Positions 21,352 through 31,849 are shown, counted from the stretch's first letter. The stretch is 64,000 bases of DNA from Anniella stebbinsi (GCA_029215795.1 JARDYH010000007.1:24067763-24131762); one strand, 5' to 3'. Numbers and translations: made by a program. The notes: generated by a model not told the origin, from the sequence alone.

Positions 21352-22005
21352 ACAGGGCCAATTCAGAATCTAACAGCACATCAGGTTCGAGCCTCAGACT
21401 TAAACATTTGCGTGTAGCTCCCATCCCCACCCCTTAACACACAATGCATTGTATTTCACTTCATGGTTTGTTGCTGCTATAGTTTGCCATCCAGTTTGAA
21501 CTTGGGACACTATGGTTGCCCGAAACTATATTTGCTTTCAAACTGGAATTGGAATCTCGATTCAAAGTGTGGTTTACAGGTAATCTGTGTCTGCTGTAAC
21601 CACAGTTTGCCTGATTCAGATTAAAAATTGGTTACGCAAATGTCACAATGACTGGGAACCTTGAGGTGGCCTTGGACACTGGTGCGCATGATGGGGATGG
21701 GTGGGTGGCAGCTCAAGCTACGGCTTGCCCAGATGTCTAAACTGACCCACAGTGTCGAGTTGGTTTGGATTCTAGGTTTGTATTTTCACAGCAGCGTACT
21801 TTATTAGATATGTGGATACTGACTGTGCTTTGCGGCCATTTCTTGTAGCTGAGAAAGAATAGACGATTGCCCAAACGAAAGCTCATATACATTAATCCAG
21901 TTAATCGTGAAGGTTCCCCAGCAGTCTGTAGGCACATTCTTTAAGTATCTAGGAGGCTTTCATTTAAATCAGGCCAATGGACCTGTGTGGTGTAGTGGAC
22001 TGAAG
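21352..22005. other. No gene; degenerate palindromic sequence possible
   Basis: Around 21470-21620 there are repeated GTTTGCC/AAACTGG-type blocks that may be an old MITE, but no clear ends. Confidence 0.3.
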
Positions 22006-22007
22006 TA

Positions 22008-22100
22008 GGGGTAGGCAACCTGGTGTCCTCCAGATGCTTTGGGTGACAACTCCCATATTTGCTGACCTTTAGCCATGGTAGCTTGGGCTTATGGGTGTTT
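22008..22100. mobile_element. Degenerate hAT-type MITE remnant
   Basis: GGCAACCTGGTGTCCTCCAG, ATGCTTT, then CAACTCCCATA...TTGCTGACC and GCCATGGTAGCTTGGGCTTA match one arm and middle of the family complete at 50875-51010. The right arm is missing. Confidence 0.55.
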
Positions 22101-22104
22101 CCTG

Positions 22105-24290
22105 TTCCTATGTTTTGAAACATGATCAGGATTCAAGTGTATACTCAGTCTTAAAGGGAGTTGTGATCAATCCTGTCTTGCTGATAAATACACATATTTG
22201 ACAGGTGCATTTCCAAACACATTTGTCACATTTACACATTAGGCTTTTCAGTGTACAATGATGTGATGTGAAGCAGCTCTCTGGTTTGGTGCATGTATGG
22301 ATAAGTAGAATTTCCAATATCCTGTTCTCACCTTGCCACTTCCCGTAGTCTGCAGATTAGATTAGAATGTGTGCTTAAAAGAACAGAGATCCTAAACTTC
22401 ATGTTCTTGTTTACGGAAGACTGCTCGAGTCACACCAACGAGAACTAATAAAGTTCTCTGCAAAGCCCTGTAAGTCATTCCTCCCCCCCCCCCCCCCCCG
22501 CCCCATTGGGTGTTTTTCTTTCAATATACATTTGATGAGGGTCATAAATGGAAATTAGTTTGATGGCTTCAATCTCTGATGATGTAGAACGTAGATTATT
22601 TAAAACATTCTAGCCTGAGGAATCACACAGTGCAAATTATATCTCTAATATCTTAAGAGCACAGAACCTGCATGGGCTGCTAAATAAACTTCAGTAATTA
22701 CTTCAGGGGTTTTTCCTGTGCAGGGCTGTAATTTTTTCTAGTTTACATTTTTCTTAGGTTGCTGACCACAGTGACAGTTTTGCTGGTCTTGTATAAAATA
22801 ACTAACACATGTACGCACCTGGCCCTTCATTATTGTTACTCTGCATTTTATAAAGAGAGAGCAAGATATGAAACTCGCTTTCAGTTTCTGCTGATAACAA
22901 CACTTACCAAGGTTTTATATGCCTTGAAAGAAAGTACACAGCACCATCCATTAAATACGGTTTCAAAGCATACCTTTGCAAAATAGTCAGAGAGTTGTAA
23001 CTATCATTTTACCACTTTAGTGCTACAAAGATGACACTTAAATTACAGTGTTCTTGACTTAAATTTGAGTGTCCCTATTTCCTTAATAAACAAGCCATAC
23101 TTAAGGCTTTCTAAGTATTCTCCTTACTCAAAAGAAACAGTTGTGGAATTGCATTTGTATATGCATTTCATAATGGTAAAAATAAATGTGTACTGCTTTC
23201 CCCAAATCCCTTTAAATAGTGAATAATCGTAATTGACTTTTTTCTCTCTGGTAACGGACAATGAAATCAAGATGCGTAAGCTGATGAAATAATGTGAAAG
23301 TTGATAAATGGTCTTCTGTTTCTGCTAGCAGAATTTAGCTCACTCATTTTCAGGATGAATACTGAGGAGCTATTCCTTGGTTTCACATATAAGAATTTTT
23401 TCTTGCTTTTGACTAGTACCTTTGTCACTATTTAATTTTATGCGGGTCTAATGATGCTAGAGATTCCATTGCTTTAGAGTATTTCTATTGCATAGAGTAC
23501 TAAAGAACTTGCTTAGGAGTCAAATGTGTGGCTATCAAGTAATATAGTTGATTAACAAAATCATTTCATTTTCAAAGAAAAATAAATAAATTACTGCAAA
23601 TATCTGTAGAACTGTCATAATTGTCTATTGGTTAAGGGGGGATGAGTCTCTTGGATTCTGCTGTGATTAAGAGATGACAAGAAATTCCCAGAAAAGTTAG
23701 TGTCCCAACCAAGATATAACAGTGTAAAAGGAGGATTTAATTTTTTTTTTTAGTATCGCTTTGCCACAAGATGGCCCTATTATGTCACACAGCTTTAGCA
23801 AATGACACTTTTTTTTTCCTGGAATGGAGATTCTCGGCTCTTAAAAAGTTGATGTATAAATGTACAGTGGCATCTGTAGAGCCCATAAAAATAAGTGCCC
23901 AACAAAAATTAATATCAAAGCTTTGTCAATGGTCTCAGTTCTCATCATCATCATCATCATCATCGGTATCTTAATAATTATGTAGTGTCCTTAATTTAGT
24001 AGGGACTTGATACAGGTAATGCATGAGCAGGATCTAGACCACAAGGTTACAATATTATAACTTAAAACATGAGACAGAAGGAAAAGCAAGTTGGAGGAAA
24101 AAGGTGTTTGTCCTATAGAATTAACAATTGTCTTACATGATACCTCAACTCAGGCATTTGACAATTCAGTTTCTGAATACATGTATGTATAAGTTTACAT
24201 TTTATGAATGTCATATCTTCTTATTAAGAAATAAAATTGTTATTATAGAATGTTAAGACCAAAGTTCATATGCCAAGAAGCACAGAAAAT
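22105..24290. other. Repeat-poor AT-rich stretch
   Basis: No gene recognised. Includes a C-run at 22483-22499 and a (ATC)n run at 23942-23964. The blocks around 23100-23640 are AT-rich with TAATC/AATTG motifs and might be conserved non-coding sequence, which cannot be judged without alignment. Confidence 0.4.
22483..22499. repeat. C-homopolymer
   Basis: Run of about 17 C; length uncertain in sequencing. Confidence 0.9.
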
Positions 24291-24295
24291 GTTTA

Positions 24296-24389
24296 AAGTA
24301 TCAGAATTGTTTTTATTAATTATAGTCTTTTATTTCCATGCTAGACTGGAAATAAAAGATTATAATTAAGAAAAACAATTCTGATACTT
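24296..24389. repeat. 42-bp inverted repeat spanning the LINE 5' junction
   Basis: Left arm 24296-24337 and right arm 24348-24389 are reverse complements with two mismatches, separated by a 10-bp loop ATGCTAGACT. The right arm is the first 41 bp of the LINE at 24349 and the loop lies inside its upstream 16-bp target duplication. The left arm is therefore an inverted copy of the LINE 5' end lying outside the insertion. Confidence 0.95.
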
Positions 24390-25557
24390 GGAATATTGCA
24401 GGATGGGGCTCAAAGAGGAGTGGGAGTCTGAGTTTTCTGGAATATTTGGAACGTTTCGATATTATCTTTATGCAGGAAACTTGGAGTAGTGATACAATAA
24501 ATCTAAATGGCTTTTCCTCATTCTGTCTCCCTGCCCTTCCTAATAAGGCGAAAGGAAGACTTAGACAGGGGCTTGCTATTCTAATATCCTCAGCATTAAA
24601 TGTTTGAGTAATCAAGGAAATGTGTTTTAATGCTAAAGCCCAAGCTCTGATATTGGAAATGGGTATCCCTAAGTTGACCCTACTACTAATTAATATGTAT
24701 TTGCCGCCGTTGTTCTGTAAAGAAACTATATATAGGGAGTGGACAGAACTAGACTGTTTTTTTACAGACTTAATAACTAGGTTCCCGTTCGCCTTACCAA
24801 TTGTGGCAGGAGATCTAAATGCTAGAATGGGTAAATACACTGTTAACTCACAGCTAGGAAAACGGGAAACGGAGGAGGAATGTCTACATAATCTCCAGAG
24901 AATAATATTAGACACTCTAAAGACAGTTGTACTAACTCAGTAGGCCACTGTCTGTTCAATTTTGTTGCTAGACACAAGCTTACCATTCTAAATGGTTGTA
25001 CTGAGGGTGACCATTGGGGTGAGTTCACCTATATATCATCCAGTGGATCGAGTACTATCGATTATATATTGGTACATAAAAAATTGGAGTCTATCAGCTG
25101 TAATATGAGAGTGGCTGAACGGCAGGATAGTGACCATCTCCCACTAGAGATAAGTCTGGGTATCCCAGGCCCTAAGGCAGAGATACATCCCTGCCCCCTT
25201 TCAAACAATCACCTGTTGCTTACAGGAAGGAAAATCAAATGGTCAGTTGCTAGTGCCCTAACCTTTGAACAACTATTAGGGACTAAAGAATATTTAAATT
25301 ACTCTAACTGGATAAATGTAAGCACAGTCCCTGAGAGATGTGTCTTAGCCTATGAGGACTTAATAAAGAGTCTAAGTTCTGCGCTACAAGGTAACCCTCC
25401 TAACTCTAGACCACAAAGAAAACATAATAACGGCTGGTTTGACAGGGAATGTACCATAGCCAGAAAAGAACTCCAGCTGTCCTATAGTAAATACCGTAAG
25501 AATAACGAACGGAAACTACCATCATCTTATTATGAACTAAAAAAAAAACTATAAAAA
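24366..25557 (+). pseudogene. APE-type endonuclease domain of the LINE ORF2, frameshifted
   Basis: Motifs in order: WNIAGW (24389-24406, substrate-binding Asn), QETW (24473-24484, metal-binding Glu), GDLNAR (24809-24826, catalytic Asp/Asn), STIDYILV (near 25050) and SDHLPL (25129-25146, catalytic Asp/His). These are the full signature set of the exonuclease III-like endonuclease that nicks target DNA. One stop follows LISSALNV near 24605, and a frame change near 24935-25000 separates the first and second halves. The region after 25150, with WFDREC at about 25435, is the linker between endonuclease and polymerase and ends in a lysine-rich A-run (25540-25590) with a further frame change. Confidence 0.88.
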
Positions 25558-25588
25558 ACTAATAAGTAAGAAAAAACAAAAGGCAGAT

Positions 25589-27350
25589 ATGGAAAAGTGG
25601 CAACTTCTGGCTGGTGCCACTAAGTCAAACAATACCAGAACCTTCTGGAAAGTGGTGACCGGACTGACTATTAAAAGTGTAAGGGAACCCGAATGTTGTG
25701 TATCAGCCTCAAGTTGGGTTGAACATTTCACTGAATCACCCTCCAAAACTAATGAAACTGAAAGAACCCATACTATAGATCCAGAAGAGTCGGCATGGCC
25801 TGATGTTGATCCAAAAGAAACTGAGGAGCTAATAATTAATTTAAAAGAGGGTAAAGCGCTGGGCCCTAATGGGATTCCAGCAGAACTGCTAAAAAGCAAA
25901 ATCGGATGGTGGGTTCCACTTCTCGCATTCTTGTTTTCAGTAATAAATAAAACAGGAATTATCCCTGAGGCTTGGAGGAAGTCCATAATAATACCTATTC
26001 ATAAAAAGGGCCCAAAAAATGATCCACAAAATTACTGCCCTATCAGTCTTCTGTCAATAATCGGAAAGACTTATGCTAGCTTCCTGAATGGAAAGCTAAA
26101 TGCATGGCTTACTAAAAATAAGATCTTAGGTAGTGAGCAGATAGGGTTTACTGCAGGGAGATCCACAAATGATCACTGCCTGACTCTGATGCACTTGGCC
26201 TTTAAATATACTGCCCAAAGAGGAGGGAAGCTATTCTGTACATTCATAGATTTAAAGGCTGCATTTGACTCCATTTCGCGCAAATTATTATGGGAAAAAC
26301 TGGAGAACCTCTCAATCGAACGAAGATTGCTGTTTTTAATACGCTCTTTATACACAAATACAACAGCCCAGATAAGATGCAGTTTAGCGGGGCAGGTTAC
26401 AAAATGAAATTGTTCTAACATGGGGTGTTAGACAGGGCTGTGTTTTAGCGCCATCCCTGTTTAACTTGTATTTAGCCGATCTCCCTGCTGCACTGAGTAT
26501 AATACAATCACATCCGCCTAAAATAGGGCAGACGAAAATAAGTCTACTATTGTATGCGGATGATGCAGTACTGTTGTCCCAGACCCATCTGGGTTTGAAA
26601 CGTCTTTTGGATGGTTTCGATGCCTATTGCCAAAAAAACTGCCTGCCCGTGAACACCCAGAAATCTAAAGTATTAGTGTTTGCTAAAAAGAAGGCAAAGA
26701 ACGTATGGTCCATGGGGAGAAACCAAATAACCCAAGTAGACTCCTATAAATATCTTGGAATTCATTTTCAAGCCAACCTCAAATGGACCATACACAGCAA
26801 ATATATAAAACAAAAGGCAGAACAAACTATGGGTGCGCTCAGCCGATTCTGTTATCAAAATGGAGGCAAATCATTACCTGCAGCAATCCATGTTTACAAA
26901 GCAAAGCTTGTTCCCCAAATTCTTTTTGGCGCCCCAATTTGGTTACCCCTGTTTAAAGGTTCATTGGAAGGCCTTCAGTCTTTTTTCCTAAGGCAGATAT
27001 TTGGTCTCCCAAAATGTGTAGCAGGCCCGGCACTTAATTTGGAAGCGGGTCTAAATTCCTTGAGTTGTGTTGGTTGGACTCACTCCCTGAATTTCTGGTT
27101 TCGACTTTATCACAGTATTACCCCAGACGACTTGGTCTCTCAGGTCCTATTGGACTCGTATGTATCCCCCTGGATCAAGGCACTAGCATATGAAATAAAC
27201 TCCTTGGGATTATCAATCCCCAGTCTACTCTATAAAGATCTAGAAGGTGCTAAATATACCTTGAAACAGAGACTAATGGATATAGACTGCCAGATGATGA
27301 GTGCCTCTATAATGGATATAGACTGCCAGATGATGAGTGCCAGATGATGA
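25589..27350 (+). pseudogene. Reverse transcriptase domain of the LINE ORF2, frameshifted
   Basis: RT landmarks in order: GKALGPNGIPAELL (about 25853), WRKSIIIPIHKKG and the NYCPISLLS block (usual family form YRPISLL), EQIGFTAGRSTNDH (about 26138), motif A FIDLKAAFDS (26243-26272), a frame change near 26405, motif B GVRQGCVLAPSLFNLYL (26423-26473), motif C LLYADDAVLL (26546-26575, catalytic DD), motif D LPVNTQKSKVLVF and motif E YKYLGIHF (about 26743). The thumb-like region (WTHSLNFWFRLYHS) follows. Near 27277-27345 a short coding block is tandemly duplicated and breaks the frame. The catalytic aspartates are intact, which suggests fairly recent loss. Confidence 0.9.
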
Positions 27351-27762
27351 GTGCCCATGTTCTCCCTTATCTTTAGGGCTATTGGACCATATGTGTGCAG
27401 ATGGTATGGCCTACCTGTCTTGGTTCTCTGTTCCTAAATATAGGAGAGCATTTACGTTAGGAAGATTTAATGTCCTCCCCTCCAAACTTTTGGAGGGGAG
27501 ATACAAGAAAGTCCCTGCTGAGGAAAGGTCCTGCCCATGTAACAATATGGAGGTAGAAACAGTTGCGCATGTTCTGTTTAATTGTAGTTTTTATAATGAT
27601 GTTAGAAGATCACTTATATGGCCAATTACACAAAAATTTCCTGGCAGATCGCAGGATAAATTGGCTATTGCTCTACTTCAAGGGAACAACAAGCATATTT
27701 CTATTCAGGTTGCAAAGTTCCTCAATCTTGCTATCAGATGTAGAGCCCAAATGAATGTATAA
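27337..27762 (+). pseudogene. C-terminal Cys/His knuckle region of the LINE ORF2
   Basis: This continues the RT protein in a new frame after the tandem duplication. It contains FTLGRFNVLPS and a C-x-C-x9-H-x4-C knuckle (CPC...VETVAHVLFNC, 27532-27588), then ends at a stop at 27762. C-terminal knuckles of this kind are found in several non-LTR clades and are thought to bind nucleic acid. It was certainly one protein with 25589-27350 originally. Confidence 0.85.
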
Positions 27763-28017
27763 TTTAGTAGTAAGTGAATAAAAGATAAAAAAATACATCA
27801 CTAATAGAATACATGGGCTTCTTTATCTCCAGTGGAATTGTACATGAATTCTAGCTTAAATACTAAACTCTCAGATCATTGTAACTCTTGCTGTTGTTGT
27901 AAAATTGTAATATATGCTGTATAGGAAATGGTCTATGGACTTAAATAAAGTTTGTTTGTTTGTTTCCATGCTAGACTGTTTTCCAATGGTTTAATTAAAT
28001 CCCAATAGCCCAGATAT

Positions 28018-30308
28018 TAGGGGTGTGCACGGACCCCCCGGATCGGATCGGGACCCGGATCGGGACCTCCAATTTTGTCCCGGATCGGTTCGGACAAAAT
28101 CGGAGGCCCCCCGGACCGGATCGAGTCCGATCCCGACCCAAAAATCGTACATTTTTGGATCGGCCGCCATTTTTTTCCCCATAGACTTGCATTGCAATGC
28201 AAGTCTATGAGGAAAAAATGGCGGCGGGTGGGTAAGGGGGGGCCTAACTCCCTCCCCCCCCCGGGGCCGTCCGCTGTGGACGGCCCCGGCAGGTAAACCC
28301 CCTCCCCCGCGCTCCCTACCCCCCCTGGGGCCGCCCGCTTCCATCCGCTGGCGCCCGCGGGCGCCAGCGGATAGAAGCGGACGGCTCCGGGGGGGGGGTA
28401 AGCCCCCTTCCCCGCCACTTACCTTCTCGGCCCGTCCGGCGCCGGCGGCTACTACCAGCGGGCTCCGCGGCCTACTCTCGAGTAGCGCGCCGGGTGATGA
28501 CATCACCCGGCGCGCCACCCTGGAGCAGGCCGCGGAGCCTGCTGGGAGTAGTAGGCGCCGGCGCCGGACGGGAGCCGCCGGGCCGGGCAGGTAAGGGCCC
28601 CCCTCCCCCCTCCCCCCTCCGCGCGCCCCCTCCTCCCCTCCACGCACCCCCTCCTTACCTTTCCGGCCCGGCGGCTCCCGTCCGGCGCCGGCGCCTACTA
28701 CTTCCAGCAGGCTCCGCGGCCTACTCTAGAGTAGCGCGCCGGGTGATGACATCACCCGGCGCGCCATCCTAGAGCAGGCCGCGGAGCCTGCTGGGAGTAG
28801 TAGGCGCCGGCGCCGGACGGGAGCCGCCGGGCCGGAAAGGTAAGGGCCCCCCTCCCCCCTCCGCGCGCCCCCTCCTCCCCTCCACGCACCCCCTCCTTAC
28901 CTTTCCGGCCCGGCGGCTCCCGTCCGGCGCCGGCGCCTACTACTTCCAGCAGGCTCCGCGGCCTGCTCTAGAGTAGCGCGCCGGGTGATGACATCACCCG
29001 GCGCGCCATCCTAGAGCAGGCCGCGGAGCCTGCTGGGAGTAGTAGGCGCCGGCGCCGGACGGGAGCCGCCGGGCCGGAAAGGTAAGGGCCCCCCTCCCCC
29101 CTCCGCGCGCCCCCTCCTCCCCTCCACGCACCCCCTCCTTACCTTTCCGGCCCGGCGGCTCCCGTCCGGCGCCGGCGCCTACTACTTCCAGCAGGCTCCG
29201 CGGCCTGCTCTAGAGTAGCGCGCCGGGTGATGACATCACCCGGCGCGCCATCCTAGAGCAGGCCGCGGAGCCTGCTGGGAGTAGTAGGCGCCGGCGCCGG
29301 ACGGGAGCCGCCGGGCCGGAAAGGTAAGGGCCCCCCTCCCCCCTCCGCGCGCCCCCTCCTCCCCTCCACGCACCCCCTCCTTACCTTTCCGGCCCGGCGG
29401 CTCCCGTCCGGCGCCGGCGCCTACTACTTCCAGCAGGCTCCGCGGCCTGCTCTAGAGTAGCGCGCCGGGTGATGACATCACCCGGCGCGCCATCCTAGAG
29501 CAGGCCGCGGAGCCTGCTGGGAGTAGTAGGCGCCGGCGCCTGACGGGAGCCGCCGGGCCGGGCAGGTAAGGGCCCCCCTCCCCCCTCCGCGCGCCCCCTC
29601 CTCCCCTCCACGCACCCCCTCCTTACCTTTCCGGCCCGGCGGCTCCCGTCCGGCGCCGGCGCCTACTACTTCCAGCAGGCTCCGCGGCCTGCTCTAGAGT
29701 AGCGCGCCGGGTGATGACATCACCCGGCGCGCCATCCTAGAGCAGGCCGCGGAGCCTGCTGGGAGTAGTAGGCGCCGGCGCCGGACGGGAGCCGCCGGGC
29801 CGGAAAGGTAAGGGCCCCCCTCCCCCCTCCGCGCGCCCCCTCCTCCCCTCCACGCACCCCCTCCTTACCTTCCCGGCCCGGTGGCTCCCGTCCGGCGCCG
29901 GCGCCTACTACTACCAGCAGGCTCCGCGGCCTGCTCTAGAGTAGCGCGCCGGGTGATGACATCACCCGGCGCGCCACCCTAGAGCAGGCCGCGGAGCCTG
30001 CTAGTAGTAGTAGGCGCCGGCGCCGGACGGGAGCCACCGGGCCGAGAAGGTAAGTGCCCCCCTCCTCCCCCCCCCGCTGTCCACTTTCATCGGCGGGCGC
30101 CCGCTGGCGCCCGCCAATGGAAGCGGCGGTGGGCGCCAGTGGGCGCCCGCCGATCCGCCGATCCGCCGAACCGGTTCGGAGCTTTTTCGGACCGGTTCGG
30201 ATTGGATCGGCCGATCCAGCTGCGGGATCGGAAATCGGATAATTTATCCGATTTCCCACTGGACCGGACTCGGATCGTGGATCGGGTCCGATCCAGTGCA
30301 CATCCCTA
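28018..30308 (-). mobile_element. GC-rich non-autonomous hAT-type element, copy 2 (2291 bp, 7 palindromes)
   Basis: Flanked by the exact 8-bp repeat CCAGATAT (28010-28017 and 30309-30316). Termini are TAGGGGTGTGCACGGA at the left and GTGCACATCCCTA at the right. It is copy 1 inverted, with the same subterminal GATCGG-rich ends, the same GCCATTTTTTCC...GGAAAAAATGGC stem around a 30-bp palindrome (about 28180-28210), and the same GC-rich palindrome array extended to seven units. It landed 56 bp beyond the LINE at 24349-27962. No transposase gene is present. Close similarity to copy 1 implies recent activity of a trans-acting hAT transposase. Confidence 0.87.
28418..30053 (-). repeat. Tandem array of seven palindromic units inside hAT copy 2
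   Basis: Centres at 28500, 28749, 28991, 29233, 29475, 29717 and 29959; spacing 249 once, then 242 five times. The unit 28894-29088 has arms of about 97 bp with only four or so mismatches. The central sequence is GGGTGATGACATCACCC. Spacers on this strand are C/T-rich (G-rich on the other). The five inner units are almost identical, pointing to recent tandem expansion. Confidence 0.92.
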
Positions 30309-30319
30309 CCAGATATGGA

Positions 30320-30635
30320 GTTCATTCCCTCAAAATGTGTATCTCTGTACATGTGTATAGGCATAGATGTGCTCAGAGAAGATGCCTGTTAACAAGTTAG
30401 ATCTATTGAAATTGATTTCGGGGTGATATAAGAGGTATCAAATCACAAAGGTATATGGCACATGAGAATAGAATTCTTCATCCCTGAATGTTTCCTACCA
30501 GATTCAACTTTGTGTTTGAGAGGACCAGCCCGCAGAAGAGGGTAGATGTAAACCTTGATTTTTAAGCCTTTTCAGTATGAAAAGACTACCTATCTTCATA
30601 CATATCTACTCATGCATTAAGATCTGCAAGGGGGG
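30320..30635. other. No gene recognised
   Basis: Short unique-looking stretch after the hAT element. Confidence 0.4.
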
Positions 30636-30639
30636 AGGC

Positions 30640-30965
30640 TTCTTTGGGTACCCCCACAATAAAAAGCAAGGAAGGTAGCTACCATAGAGAAGACCTTCTT
30701 GATGGTGCCACCTCCGTTGCAGAAAACCCTCACCAGAATAGTATGTGTAGTGCCTATCTTATTGATCTTTCAGTACCAGGCAGAGACCACTTTATTTTCT
30801 CAAGTTTTTTAGGTACAATTTGAATCCTGCTAACAGTATTATGCTGTTTCTGTGTGATGTTGTAGCTTTTATTCTATTTACATTTTAATTGTTTTAGTAG
30901 TGTTGTAAACCATTTTGGGAATATGGTGGAAGGGTGGAGGGTATAAAAATACTTAGAAAAAATGA
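30640..30965 (+). mobile_element. Decayed L2-like LINE C-terminus and 3' tail
   Basis: The block GAAGACCTTCTTGATGGTGC, then CCACCTCCGTTGCAGAAAACC is a decayed form of the RRAFSAVAP..LWN region. A T-rich UTR follows, with GTTGTAAACCATTTTGGGAA and TATAAAAATACTTAG as a divergent tail. Confidence 0.5.
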
Positions 30966-31182
30966 AAGAAATGTTATAAAAACAGTAGCGTTTTCCTGAA
31001 ATACCTGATGTTCCTAAAATCCTCTTGGCCATTTTAAGCTATCAAACTAAATTATTGCTTCATATCCACTCCATCCCTGCTTTTAAACAGTGGGAAATCC
31101 TGGGTGGTCTTTACAGTGTAACATTTTCATTGGGAGGAAACTCCGCTTCATACTTGTATTACTTTTGTAATAGTTTGTTTAC

Positions 31183-31240
31183 GTGCTCATGTGCAGGTTG
31201 AACAGGCCCTGTAATGCCTGCTCAACCTGTACATGAGCAC
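31183..31240. repeat. 25-bp near-perfect inverted repeat
   Basis: Left arm GTGCTCATGTGCAGGTTGAA... (31183-31207) and right arm (31216-31240) are complementary with two mismatches around an 8-bp loop. Possibly a small MITE; no target duplication. Confidence 0.9.
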
Positions 31241-31244
31241 ATAA

Positions 31245-31635
31245 AAAGCCATGTCCAGTAGCACTATTAGTTCACTTCCCAAATCCAAACTAGCTCTCTT
31301 CCCAACAAATTTAAATGGGCTAGTACTGATCTCTCCTTGTATTCACCTGGCTGGATAAAATCGGCTACATTGTCCATCTTGGCAGATGGGCATCATTCCA
31401 GATGTTTAGAAATCTATCTGCTCATTAGTTCCCACTGTCCCCTGCCTATGATTTCCCATGCCAAAGCCTACAGGCAGGGCCACTTTATAGAAAAGATTTT
31501 CATGACTCTCAGCACCATAACGTGGAGCTGTAGTGACACCTTGTGGTTTTTCAAAGCAAATCTCAGACCATTTTTTTCAGCGGACTCCTGCCAATCAATG
31601 TTCTTTATAAATTAAAATAACCACCTTCTTTCAAC
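31245..31635. other. No gene recognised
   Basis: A 92-codon open frame (31337-31615) has no recognisable domain. Nothing else is seen. Confidence 0.4.
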
Positions 31636-31639
31636 TGGG

Positions 31640-31848
31640 CTATCAGAGAGGGATGACTGAGCATCAGCTTTGAAGGCAGAAGCACTCAGATTCGATCCCT
31701 GACATCTCCAGATAAGAGGACCGGTAGCAAGTGATGGGAAAGACCACTAGAGAGTTCCTGCTATTCAGAGAAGCCAATATGGGACTAGATGGACAAATGG
31801 CCTGACCTGCTATTAGGCAGCTTTCTGTATTCCTAGATTTCAGAGATT
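31640..31848 (+). mobile_element. tRNA-derived SINE, degenerate
   Basis: CAGATTCGATCCCTGACATC corresponds to the B-box region; then CATCTCCAGATAAGAGGAC, a central body, and the tail GACTAGATGGACAAATGGCC, TGACCTGCTATTAGGCAGCT, TTCTGTATTCCT. Same family as 46651-46842. Confidence 0.7.
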
Positions 31849-31849
31849 T

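Larger units (their letters stand above)
24349..27962 (+). mobile_element. I/Ingi/Vingi-like LINE, 3614 bp, with 16-bp target duplication
   Basis: The 16-bp direct repeat TTTCCATGCTAGACTG lies at 24333-24348 and 27963-27978. The element encodes an APE-type endonuclease, a reverse transcriptase and a C-terminal Cys/His knuckle in the order typical of ORF2, then a short 3' UTR (27763-27940) ending in AATAAAGTTTG and three TTTG units. There is no ORF1, so the copy is 5'-truncated just before the endonuclease or the family's first ORF is lost. No RNase H domain is apparent between RT and the knuckle. Frameshifts and stops make it inactive. Placement near I/Ingi/Vingi is from recalled resemblance (AGRSTNDHCLTL, LYADDAVLLS, no RNase H) and is tentative; L1-like or other Jockey-group placement is not excluded. 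Confidence 0.85.

Noticed and set aside
21004..21417. 137-codon open frame
   Set aside because: Lies inside the palindromic MITE at 20844-21349; a related frame appears on the opposite strand in the inverted copy at 51578-51886, as expected for shared non-coding sequence.
28418..30053. CRISPR array
   Set aside because: Repeats are 242-bp palindromic units with constant spacers in a vertebrate transposon; no unique spacers or cas genes.
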